From Planctomycetaceae bacterium (GTDB lineage Bacteria; Planctomycetota; Planctomycetia; Pirellulales; Thermoguttaceae), in the NCBI GenBank assembly GCA_031254675.1, contig JAIRTV010000222.1, forward strand, positions 1 to 14,557: DNA of 14,557 nucleotides, written 5' to 3'. The notes under the pieces are model-generated. The model ran no database searches. It had not been told where the DNA came from and saw only the letters and a program-made list of their open reading frames with translations. The position numbers and the translations under genes are program-made. How positions within the stretch are numbered: position 1 is the first letter of the stretch; each line of letters opens with the position of its first letter. Below, in pieces: positions 7,358 through 14,547 of this stretch.

Positions 7358-8254
7358 ATGTCTTCTGTCCACGACGAACTGAACAAAATTCTGATGGTTG
7401 AGCAACTTCCTGCCATGCCGCACAGTGCGCTCTCGGTACTCCAACTCGATAACGATGTTGCCAAGGTCAATATTAATGACTTGGTTCGTCCGATTGAGGC
7501 GGATATTGGTCTTGCCGCTCAAGTGTTGAAATTTTTGAACTCGTCCTACTTTGGGTTCCAAAGCGCAATTTCCAACGTAAAACAAGGAATTGCTCTCGTC
7601 GGCATCCGAATTGTCAAAAATTTTGTTCTGTGGAAGGCGGTTTTCAGTCTGATTCCCAAAAGTAAATCAGGATCATTTGATGTAACCATGCTTTGGCAAG
7701 ATTCCTTGCGTCGTGCCATGTTTGCGCGGTTTTTGCTTTTGGAATTAAAAAAAGGCGATCCCGAAATGGCATTCGCTGGAGCGTTGCTGCAAGATATGGC
7801 AATTCCGTTGTTGCTCAAAAGAATGACCAATGAATACGGTAGCGTGTTGGAACAATTAGCCCAATCGCCCCACACTCACCTGTCAATGTTGGAAACACAA
7901 ACCTTTGGTTGGAACCATGCAGATGCAGGCGCCGTACTCGGACAAAATTGGAAATTGCCAACGCCGTTGATCAGTTTGATCGAAAATCACTTGAAAATCG
8001 AAGAATACGCCAACAATTTCGAACAATATCCAGAACAAACCGTTGTTTCGCTTTCCGCTTTATTACCTTCGGTTGTCGAATCGGATTGGAATGAACGTGC
8101 CGATTTTGACAAATTTTTCCGGCAAATATTCCACGACAAAGCAAATCTGCTTACAAACATTTTTGATAAAGTGGACAGGGAATTTGAACAATACGCCATG
8201 ATTATTCAAATTACCAAACCGAAAAAGACATTGTTCAGTTATGCGGATGAATAA
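7358..8254 (+). CDS. HDOD-domain protein
   Basis: The protein has 298 residues, starting at ATG 7358 with no clear ribosome binding site. Nearly the whole length is an HDOD domain, a catalytically degenerate relative of HD phosphohydrolases used as a signalling or scaffold module. Recognisable parts are LPAMPHSALSVLQL (17-30), DIGLAAQVLKFLNSSYFG (49-66), ISNVKQGIALVGIRIVKNFV (71-90), GALLQD (141-146), WNHADAGAVL (175-184) and LPTPLISLIENHL (190-202). The usual His-Asp pair is Gln145-Asp146, so hydrolysis of a nucleotide or phosphodiester is not expected. There is no GAF, EAL or receiver domain, so it is a stand-alone HDOD protein. Such proteins often connect two-component or cyclic-nucleotide signals to motility or stress. 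The hybrid kinase 1.2 kb downstream is a possible but unproven partner. Confidence 0.85.
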   Translation: MSSVHDELNKILMVEQLPAMPHSALSVLQLDNDVAKVNINDLVRPIEADIGLAAQVLKFLNSSYFGFQSAISNVKQGIALVGIRIVKNFVLWKAVFSLIPKSKSGSFDVTMLWQDSLRRAMFARFLLLELKKGDPEMAFAGALLQDMAIPLLLKRMTNEYGSVLEQLAQSPHTHLSMLETQTFGWNHADAGAVLGQNWKLPTPLISLIENHLKIEEYANNFEQYPEQTVVSLSALLPSVVESDWNERADFDKFFRQIFHDKANLLTNIFDKVDREFEQYAMIIQITKPKKTLFSYADE

Positions 8255-8376
8255 TAATTGGTCAATGAATTGGAATGGGAGACGAGAGTTGTGGAGTGTG
8301 AATGATTGTGAATATTGTTTTCTTCATTTGATGTTTCTTTCGTTTTGCTTGTTTGTTTTTAATTTTCGTTCTTTTT

Positions 8377-9108
8377 ATGGCAATTAATGTTGTTTGTCCT
8401 GGTTGTCTGAAGCGATTTCAAGTTAGTGACCGTTTTGCCGGTGCGAAGGGACCTTGTCCGAATTGCAATACGGTCATTAGTATTCCCAAAGCTTCTGTTA
8501 AGATTCACGGTGCGGAGGAGTTCGAACAAGGCGGAAAAACGGCAACCGGTAAATTACTTCTCAAACCGATTAGTCGGCTTGAAATGGATTTTGATCCGAT
8601 TTATGCCGGATTTTGTACGTTGGCGGTTTTGGTGATTTACGGGTTGACTTGGATTTTTGGTTCGGTGATTACGTCTGTTGGCGCGCGCGATTTGATCGGA
8701 GTGATTGGTGTTTTTCTGCTGGCGTTTCCGTTGTCGCTTTTCGGCTATCAAATTCTGCGCGATCGAGAACAACTTTTCATGTTGACGGGTTCTGATTTGT
8801 ACAAAAAAACCGCTGTAAGTGCTATTGTTTATGCGGTTCTTTGGATTCTTTTTGAAATATTTATCTGGCAAATGAATGCTGATCTTCTTTTTGTGTGGAT
8901 TTATTTTGCCGCCTTCGCTTGCGTGGCGATGTTGACAACTCACGCTGTGCTTGACATTAATATTGGTAGTTCGCTGTTGCATTATATGATATTTTTCGCA
9001 ACAATTTTAATTCTTCGAGGGACATTGGGACTTGGCTGGCTTTGGATTGTAACAGATACCGTCAAAAAAAGTTCCGCTCCACCTCCACCACTCCTGCCGG
9101 GAATGTAA
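8377..9108 (+). CDS. Zinc-ribbon multi-pass membrane protein
   Basis: The protein has 243 residues from ATG 8377; a TTG at 8353 would add eight hydrophobic residues and place the zinc ribbon internally. The N-terminus carries CPGC (7-10) and CPNC (27-30), separated by the basic stretch LKRFQVSDRFAGAKGP. This zinc-ribbon form is very frequent at the start of planctomycete membrane proteins. About five membrane helices follow, from FCTLAVLVIYGLTWIFG (starting about residue 79) to a last helix ending in LGWLWIV, then a short proline-rich tail. The ribbon should be cytoplasmic and structural. No enzymatic motif is visible and the role is unknown. The gene follows the HDOD gene on the same strand after 122 bp. 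The leader is unusually U-rich and lacks a Shine-Dalgarno site. Confidence 0.8.
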   Translation: MAINVVCPGCLKRFQVSDRFAGAKGPCPNCNTVISIPKASVKIHGAEEFEQGGKTATGKLLLKPISRLEMDFDPIYAGFCTLAVLVIYGLTWIFGSVITSVGARDLIGVIGVFLLAFPLSLFGYQILRDREQLFMLTGSDLYKKTAVSAIVYAVLWILFEIFIWQMNADLLFVWIYFAAFACVAMLTTHAVLDINIGSSLLHYMIFFATILILRGTLGLGWLWIVTDTVKKSSAPPPPLLPGM

Positions 9109-9267
9109 TAAAAAAACAATTTCTTTGTAACATATAAACGAAGACCAAGATTATTGTCAAAATTATTTTGGTAATTTTTCCGCAGAATTTTCGTTCAAAA
9201 TAGAGAGTTCCAAAGTAAGCAATCTTTCGATGATTTATATTTCTTCATACTTTCAAATTTGGGTTTT

Positions 9268-9328
9268 GAACACAGAAAACACAAAAGACACGGAAAAAAA
9301 TAAAAAAAGTTCCGCGTCTTTCGTGTTC
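9268..9328. repeat. Long imperfect palindrome (hairpin repeat or bidirectional terminator)
   Basis: AGACACGGAA (9286-9295) pairs with TTCCGCGTCT (9310-9319) at 9 of 10 positions around a 14-base A/T loop. Outer arms GAACAC (9268-9273) and GTGTTC (9323-9328) are perfect. The single mismatch is a G·U pair in minus-strand RNA, which favours the kinase transcript. The arms resemble the CACGAAAG/CACGGAAA palindromic repeats I associate with intergenic regions of several bacterial phyla. Between convergent genes it could end transcription from both sides. Confidence 0.6.
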
Positions 9329-9384
9329 AAATAAAATATCACCAGTTGAAGAATGTTGAAAAATAATGTCTCATCTCGAAATTA

Positions 9385-9410
9385 AAATCCGCTTGCGCAA
9401 CTATTCACTA
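9385..9410 (-). repeat. Dispersed intergenic repeat, copy 2
   Basis: It matches copy 1 (5635-5660) at 25 of 26 positions in the same orientation relative to the upstream gene. GTGAATAGT-like units continue toward the kinase gene and form its final codons (Val-Asn-Ser) and TAA stop at 9419-9421. Confidence 0.8.
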
Positions 9411-9418
9411 TTCATTCT

Positions 9419-12400
9419 TTAACTATTCACGTATTGGCGGATCACTTCGATTAGTTTTGAGGCGTTGATTGGTTTGCTGCAATAAGCATCCATTCCCGCA
9501 CTAAGACACAATTCTTGATCACCTTGTGTTGCGTTGGCAGTAAGAGCAATAATAGGAATACGCCCACTGTGCGCAGGTTTCGACTTATTCGTTTTTATTC
9601 TTGCTTTGTTCTTGTTTTGGCTGTTTGTTTCGATTTCTTCCGACTCCGTTTCCATCTGCCGAATAATCTGAGTCGCTTGGAATCCATCCATTTCCGGCAT
9701 TTGGCAGTCCATCAGAATCAACGCAAAATGTTGATGCTTTACGGCTTCACACGCTTTTTTGCCGTTTCCAACCAGCTCAAAACGATAACCCGCTTGCGCA
9801 AGAATTTCACTAACCACAATCTGATTAACACGATTATCTTCCGCAACCAGAATAAGCGGATGTTGATTGTCCACAGGATTATGATCAGGATTGCTATCGG
9901 AACTGCTATCGGGCTTGTGATTGGGATTACTTTCGGAATTGTTTTCAGGATTGTTCTCGGAATTATTCTCGAAATTGTTTTCGGACTCGTTGCCTTCGCT
10001 GGAAAAATTATTCAAAATTCGTTTGAGCGATTGATCTTCCATCCATTCGCGTCGCAATTCGTCATGCCGCAACTTGTTGCGTTCTGACGGCACATTCGTA
10101 ACCCCCGTCAGAATACTAATAATCGCATTGAATAACGCCGAACCAAAAACCGGTTTACTAACATACTGATCCACATTGGTCGTCTGAATACATTCCGAAT
10201 CTTCAGACAACGGCGTCAACATAATCACAGCCGTTTGTCTTAATTGCGGATCTTTTTTAATATCATTTACCAATTCCATTCCCGACGCATCATCAAAATG
10301 ATTATCAATAATCACAATCCTGTAAGGTTGATTCTCTGCAATTGCCCGACGAAGAGCAACAAACGCTTCCACTCGATTCGAAAAAACATCAACCTTCATA
10401 CCCCACGTTTCCAATTGATGTAACAAAACATTACGCAACATCTCGTTTTCCTCTACCACAATGACCCGCAAATTGGCAAGCTCCAAACGTCCGTGCCGGA
10501 ACAGACCACTCACAGATGACCGACCTCCAATACATTGCAACGGCAACCGAAACCAAAATGTCGATCCTTGATTTTCATGACTCTCAACCCCAATTTGCCC
10601 TCCCATCAAATGAACCAATTCCTTCGAAATCGCTAAACCAAGACCCGTTCCACCATATTTTCTCGCTTGAGAAGAATCAACTTGCGAAAACGATTGGAAT
10701 AAACGATCCATTCGCTCTTTGGGAATTCCAATTCCAGAATCTGTTACTTCAAACCGCATAATACAACAAAGCATTCCTTCCACCTCCTTGCGTTCCTCAA
10801 CCGCCACCACCAACCGAACTCCTCCATGCATGGTGAATTTAACCGCATTGCTCAACAAATTTACCAACACTTGTCGAATACGCCCCGAATCTCCCACAAC
10901 ACGACGCGGCACATCAGTCAAAAAAAGTCCGCAAAGTTCCAAATCACTGTCTTGAGCACGCGCTGCCAAAATTCCAAGAACCGACTCTATCAATTCCGGT
11001 AAATCAAACTCAACATACTCAATCTCAAGTTTGCCCGCCTCAATTTTCGAAAAATCCAAAATATCGTTGATCAACGAAAGCAAATACCGACCCGAAGCAC
11101 GCGCCAACTCCACATATTCACGTTGTTTCGGATTCAAGTCCGTCCCAAGTAACAAATCCGACATGCCAATCACTCCATTAAGCGGCGTTCGGATCTCATG
11201 GCTCATGTGCGCTAAAAATTTCGTTTTGGCAACCGACGCCTGTTCCGCCTCAATCCGCTTAATTTGTTCGCGCAAATCATGGAAACATGTTGCGAAAAAT
11301 TTTTCGTTGTTTTGCTCCAACAAATCAACCGTCAAGGAAATCGGAATCTCTTTGTGTTGCAGAGTTCGTATTCGGGTTTCGATTCGTTGCATTTTGGCAT
11401 TGTCGAAATTGTCCAAAAATTCTTGCCAAGTTTCCGGCGTTACCGCAATACCCACATCAAATTCCCATATTTTTCTGCCAACCGGCGATTCATTGGTTTG
11501 AAATCCCAAAAAAGCGATTCCTGATTCATTGGCGTAAATAATATCGCCGTCCCAACTAACCCAAAGCACCGGTTCGGAAATATGGTCAATCACCAACTGC
11601 ATCGTCCGAAGAGAATGTTCCGAAAGAACTTCCGCCGTTTCGTCATACAATAGAAGCCCCACCTGATGCCGCGAAGGAAAAACAACACATTTATAATAAC
11701 GCAATTCATCATCTTGAGTCACAATAATACGATAAATCCCCGAACTTCCCATCGCGGCGGAACGTAAACCAACCCACCACTCGTCGTCAAAATGTTGTGA
11801 ACGTACCCGAACATTTTTGTCTTCAAAAAATTTCAGAAAAGAATGTCCCAACACTATTTCTTTGGGAACATGAAACATTGTCGTGAAATTCGGATTGACA
11901 TTGGCAAAATAAAAATCAATCGGCTGTTGCCGTTTATCTCGAACAACATCTAAAAGAATAACCGTATCAATCATTGACGTGAACAACATTCGGTATTGTT
12001 CTTCGTTTTCTCGAATTTTTTCTGCCGCACACCATTCTTCGGTAATATCTTTGCATCGCCAAATACGATTGATTTCCTTGTTGGCAGAGCGAACAATATG
12101 TGTACTGATTTTGAGAATATGATTGTTGCGTGTTTTGACGATACAATCAAATGCACGGTTTTCTTGTTGAAACCGGCGTGTGTATTCCAAAAATTCTTGT
12201 GGTTGTTCGAGAACTTCGTAAACAGCTCGGCGTAACGGATTCAATGTTAAAGGAGTTTCATTGGGATTGATTCCGGTTAACGAGGCAATCATGCTTAAAC
12301 TTCGTGAGTTGGCATGGCTAATTCTGTCCGACCCTTGCGAAGCAATAACTCCATCTTCTGACGTTTCCAGAATCTTATTGAGTAATGATTCTTTTTCTTT

Positions 12401-13219
12401 GAGTTCGTGTTCGGCGGTGATGTCGTAAGATGCAAGACTGAGACAGTTAGAATTACCGAGATTGGCAGGATAAATCCAAGTAACAATAATTCGTTTTTTT
12501 GCGTTGACATGAAATTCCATTTCAAATTGTTGTGGAGTTCCTTTTTCGGCTTGTTCCAATAATTTTTGGATATATTGCGGCGACAATTTATTATAAGATG
12601 ATCGCGTTAATCCTTTTTGCCGTCGAACCAAGGTTGCCAAAGGTTTCCCAATGGTCGCTTCCTCTGTAATTCCAAAAAGGTCGGTGGTCGCTTTATTCAC
12701 GAACAAAACACAACCGTCTTGGACAATTCCGAGTGATTCGCGAGTTGTATCGAAAAGCATCCGAAAACGATCATTCTGCGTTGTTTTGTCTTCTTTGTCT
12801 TTATTGTCTTTATTGTTTGCCGCATTGTTTGCCAATTTTGTTTCCGTATTTTTCCGAATATTATTACGTACAAAACCGGTTACTCCGGCAATATTTCCGT
12901 TTTTTCGGAATGGAACTAATTGAAAATGACAGAATTGCTCATCAAAATGTTCGGAAAATTCGCAAGGGATTCCGTTGAGAGCGTTTCGGAATGATTTGAG
13001 CGTGTCGGGCGAATTTTTGAAAAATTCGAAACAGGAAATGCCAACAAGACTATTTATCTTTTTCGTCTTTTGCGTATTCCTGTCGGTGCTATTGAAATGC
13101 AGAAATTCTCCTTGTGGATTGATGAGAAAAACCAATGGTTGCGAAAAAGAGAGAAGTCCTTCTAACAATTGCAATGCAATTTCCGACGTGATAATAGGAG
13201 TATTGAGTGTTGTGATCAT
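9419..13219 (-). CDS. Multi-PAS hybrid sensor histidine kinase with two receiver domains
   Basis: The protein has 1266 residues and no membrane helix, so it should sense cytosolic or small diffusible signals. Sensor segments in order are a diverged N-terminal one (about 12-118), a polar linker (127-150), and PAS-like segments at about 150-272, 277-395, 405-530 and 537-650. HisKA contains FLAHMSHEIRTPL with the phospho-accepting H674. The ATPase domain shows the N-box VLVNLLSNAVKF (N787, N791), DSGIGI (827-832), LFQSFSQVD (840-848) and GGTGLGLAIS (856-865). Receiver 1 has D972, T1002 and K1022, but a Glu-Glu pair (923-924) where Asp-rich residues usually bind metal. Receiver 2 is canonical (E1127, D1128, D1171, T1227, K1249), with a charged insert at about 1189-1220. 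An Asn/Ser/Glu linker joins the receivers. It probably works through a separate phosphotransfer protein; none is encoded here. The start is ATG at 13219, without a ribosome binding site. Confidence 0.93.
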   Translation of the reverse strand: MITTLNTPIITSEIALQLLEGLLSFSQPLVFLINPQGEFLHFNSTDRNTQKTKKINSLVGISCFEFFKNSPDTLKSFRNALNGIPCEFSEHFDEQFCHFQLVPFRKNGNIAGVTGFVRNNIRKNTETKLANNAANNKDNKDKEDKTTQNDRFRMLFDTTRESLGIVQDGCVLFVNKATTDLFGITEEATIGKPLATLVRRQKGLTRSSYNKLSPQYIQKLLEQAEKGTPQQFEMEFHVNAKKRIIVTWIYPANLGNSNCLSLASYDITAEHELKEKESLLNKILETSEDGVIASQGSDRISHANSRSLSMIASLTGINPNETPLTLNPLRRAVYEVLEQPQEFLEYTRRFQQENRAFDCIVKTRNNHILKISTHIVRSANKEINRIWRCKDITEEWCAAEKIRENEEQYRMLFTSMIDTVILLDVVRDKRQQPIDFYFANVNPNFTTMFHVPKEIVLGHSFLKFFEDKNVRVRSQHFDDEWWVGLRSAAMGSSGIYRIIVTQDDELRYYKCVVFPSRHQVGLLLYDETAEVLSEHSLRTMQLVIDHISEPVLWVSWDGDIIYANESGIAFLGFQTNESPVGRKIWEFDVGIAVTPETWQEFLDNFDNAKMQRIETRIRTLQHKEIPISLTVDLLEQNNEKFFATCFHDLREQIKRIEAEQASVAKTKFLAHMSHEIRTPLNGVIGMSDLLLGTDLNPKQREYVELARASGRYLLSLINDILDFSKIEAGKLEIEYVEFDLPELIESVLGILAARAQDSDLELCGLFLTDVPRRVVGDSGRIRQVLVNLLSNAVKFTMHGGVRLVVAVEERKEVEGMLCCIMRFEVTDSGIGIPKERMDRLFQSFSQVDSSQARKYGGTGLGLAISKELVHLMGGQIGVESHENQGSTFWFRLPLQCIGGRSSVSGLFRHGRLELANLRVIVVEENEMLRNVLLHQLETWGMKVDVFSNRVEAFVALRRAIAENQPYRIVIIDNHFDDASGMELVNDIKKDPQLRQTAVIMLTPLSEDSECIQTTNVDQYVSKPVFGSALFNAIISILTGVTNVPSERNKLRHDELRREWMEDQSLKRILNNFSSEGNESENNFENNSENNPENNSESNPNHKPDSSSDSNPDHNPVDNQHPLILVAEDNRVNQIVVSEILAQAGYRFELVGNGKKACEAVKHQHFALILMDCQMPEMDGFQATQIIRQMETESEEIETNSQNKNKARIKTNKSKPAHSGRIPIIALTANATQGDQELCLSAGMDAYCSKPINASKLIEVIRQYVNS
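9873..9992 (-). repeat. Degenerate 12-bp minisatellite encoding the inter-receiver linker
   Basis: About ten consecutive 12-bp units follow the pattern TCRGAATTGTTT on the plus strand, for example 9933-9944, 9945-9956, 9957-9968 and 9969-9980. On the coding strand they give a four-residue repeat of the form SENN/PENN, decaying to SNPN and DSNP, at about kinase residues 1077-1116. The unit length keeps frame, so copy number can change linker length without breaking the protein. Confidence 0.85.
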
Positions 13220-13402
13220 AAGAAAAAAGGGGGTTAATCGAAATTTTGGATTTGCAATTGGTGTTCGTCGAGATAGCGTAATAATAAAAGATAAGGCGAA
13301 TCAAATAAGGTTGTACGATTCCATCCGAATCCACGAAAACATTTTGATAATTGTTTTCTGAATTTGTTATTGGAAATACTTTTTTGTTGATTAGACAACA
13401 GG
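13220..13402. other. Upstream region of the hybrid kinase gene
   Basis: A+T-rich DNA upstream of the kinase on the minus strand. I find no convincing -35/-10 pair or ribosome binding site for the kinase here. The short frames on either strand look like chance frames. Confidence 0.4.
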
Positions 13403-13408
13403 TATAAT
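13403..13408 (+). promoter_or_regulatory. Candidate -10 box of the rpe promoter
   Basis: A perfect TATAAT lies here, with only a T-rich, weak -35 region upstream. It sits between ACAACA (13395-13400) and TGTTGT (13414-13419), a perfect 6-bp inverted repeat. Transcription would start near 13415, just before the structured leader. Confidence 0.4.
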
Positions 13409-13423
13409 TGTTTTGTTGTTTAT

Positions 13424-13495
13424 TTCACCAAGCGAAATCAAGGAGTGTATAGAGATTACTTTGATTGTTACTGATTTTGACGATCAGTTGGTGAA
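13424..13495 (+). ncRNA. Candidate structured leader RNA (three-way junction) upstream of rpe
   Basis: Three compatible helices can be drawn. P1 is TTCACCAA (13424-13431) with TTGGTGAA (13488-13495), 8 perfect pairs. P2 is 13436-13443 with 13459-13466, 8 pairs including one G·U. P3 is CTGAT (13471-13475) with ATCAG (13483-13487), abutting P1. Junction strands are GCGA, GTTA and none. The G·U pair works only on the plus strand, the sense of rpe. A Shine-Dalgarno sequence follows 31 bases later. I do not recognise a known riboswitch class; chance folding in A+T-rich DNA is the alternative. Confidence 0.35.
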
Positions 13496-13569
13496 CATTG
13501 GGAAAATTTGTAGATCGCGATTTCTGAGGAGATTTAATCATTACTGACATTATTCCTTTAATTCAAAGT

Positions 13570-14226
13570 GTGCCGCATATTAATCCTTCTTTATTGGCGG
13601 CTGATTTTGCTCATTTGGAGCGGGACATTCGGTGTTTGGAAGAGGCTGGTGCGAAAATATTGCATCTTGACATTATGGACGGTCATTTTGTGCCAAACTT
13701 AAGTTTTGGCGTACCGGTGGTTGAGGCGATTCGTCGTTCGACGCGATTATTGTTGGATGTTCACTTGATGCTTCAAGAGCCGAAAAAATATCTTTCGGCA
13801 TTTTGTGGTGCGGGAGCTGATTTTCTTTCCGTCCATATTGAGGTTGCGTCGGATCCTCGTTTTTTGTTTGATGAGATTCGGCAACTTGGGGCGATTCCGG
13901 GTTTAGTTTCCAATCCTCCTACTCCGGTTGAGGCGGTGTTGCCGTATGTCAACGATTGTGAACTTGTTCTGACAATGAGTGTGATGCCGGGGTTTGGCGG
14001 ACAATCTTTTGATTTTCGTGTTCTCGACAAAATACGTCGAATTCGTTGTGTGGCGAATGAAAATATGTTGATTTCTGTTGATGGCGGGATTGGAGAGTCA
14101 ACGATTGCGGCGGCGGCGGCGGCGGGGGCAAACCTATTTGTTGCGGGAACAGCGTTGCTTGGAAAACCGGATGTCAAAAAACAGTTTCTACGATTAAAAC
14201 AGCTTGCTGTCGAAAACAAGAGTTGA
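13570..14226 (+). CDS. rpe: Ribulose-phosphate 3-epimerase
   Basis: The 218-residue TIM-barrel enzyme interconverts D-ribulose 5-phosphate and D-xylulose 5-phosphate in the pentose phosphate or Calvin pathways. Family motifs are clear: INPSLLAADF (4-13), the metal and catalytic strand LHLDIMDGHFVPNLSFG (31-47) with H32 and D34, DVHLM (63-67) with H65, MSVMPGFGGQSF (136-147) for phosphate binding, and ISVDGGIG (168-175) with catalytic D171. Length is normal. The first standard start codon is GTG 13570, which has no Shine-Dalgarno site. The frame is open back to a stop at 13525-13527, and a strong GAGGAG (13526-13531) sits 8 bases before an in-frame ATT at 13540. An AUU start would add ten residues (MTDIIPLIQS). 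The gene is divergent from the kinase gene and appears monocistronic. Confidence 0.95.
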   Translation: MPHINPSLLAADFAHLERDIRCLEEAGAKILHLDIMDGHFVPNLSFGVPVVEAIRRSTRLLLDVHLMLQEPKKYLSAFCGAGADFLSVHIEVASDPRFLFDEIRQLGAIPGLVSNPPTPVEAVLPYVNDCELVLTMSVMPGFGGQSFDFRVLDKIRRIRCVANENMLISVDGGIGESTIAAAAAAGANLFVAGTALLGKPDVKKQFLRLKQLAVENKS

Positions 14227-14274
14227 TTGCCATCGTTGATGATTTGAGTTGATTATTTTGAATTTTATCAATGA

Positions 14275-14306
14275 GGTTCAATGATTTTGAAAAATTTCAT
14301 TGAATT
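14275..14306 (+). terminator. Candidate terminator hairpin after rpe
   Basis: TTCAATGA (14277-14284) and TCATTGAA (14297-14304) are perfect reverse complements around a 12-base A/T loop, extendable by two G·U pairs. The T-rich TTATTTTCTTT follows about a dozen bases later rather than immediately. It starts about 50 bases after the rpe stop. Confidence 0.4.
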
Positions 14307-14411
14307 GCTCTCTTATTTTCTTTACGGAGAAATTGCCTACTCGGACGACTAATTTATTTTCATTTCTGCTCAACACTCTTGTTGAATCTTTTATGATAAG
14401 TTTTCCAAGTG

Positions 14412-14441
14412 TTTACAAATTTGGGCTAAGACGGATAAAAT
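14412..14441 (+). promoter_or_regulatory. Candidate promoter near the right edge
   Basis: TTTACA (14412-14417) and TAAAAT (14436-14441) are each 5 of 6 matches to consensus, with 18 bases between. It would drive a transcript starting near 14448 toward the right edge. Confidence 0.35.
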
Positions 14442-14484
14442 TTTTCCAAATATTCTCAAACGAATTATTTATTGAGGTAAACGC

Positions 14485-14547
14485 ATGGACTTTTCCTCTA
14501 ACTTAATCATGACAAACCATGCACAATTTGATATTGTCCTGAATTGA
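14485..14547 (+). CDS. Possible 20-codon short ORF with ribosome binding site
   Basis: ATG at 14485 follows GAGGT (14474-14478) at 6 bases, and the frame runs 20 codons to TGA, encoding MDFSSNLIMTNHAQFDIVLN. It lies about 40 bases downstream of a plausible promoter start. GCATGG over the start codon (14483-14488) can pair with CCATGC (14517-14522). It may be a leader peptide or a chance frame before a gene beyond the window. There is no homology or composition evidence for it. Confidence 0.2.
   Translation: MDFSSNLIMTNHAQFDIVLN

Larger units (their letters stand above)
9109..9418. other. Convergent intergenic region
   Basis: This 310-bp A+T-rich stretch lies between the 3' ends of the zinc-ribbon gene and the hybrid kinase gene. 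It holds the long hairpin repeat at 9268-9328 and copy 2 of the dispersed repeat. I see no gene here. Confidence 0.6.

Noticed and set aside
8554..8982. 142-codon minus-strand frame
   Set aside because: It is antisense to the zinc-ribbon membrane protein, and its His/Asn/Lys-rich composition mirrors hydrophobic codons.
9515..10087. 190-codon plus-strand frame with hydrophobic repeats
   Set aside because: It is antisense to the kinase receiver region. Its hydrophobic Ile/Gly/Val pattern is simply the complement of the Asn/Ser/Glu minisatellite.
13773..14219. 148-codon minus-strand frame under rpe
   Set aside because: The plus-strand rpe frame has full family motifs; the antisense frame has none.
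14300..14506. 68-codon plus-strand frame after rpe
   Set aside because: It starts inside the candidate terminator hairpin, has no ribosome binding site, and overlaps the better-supported promoter and short ORF in another frame.
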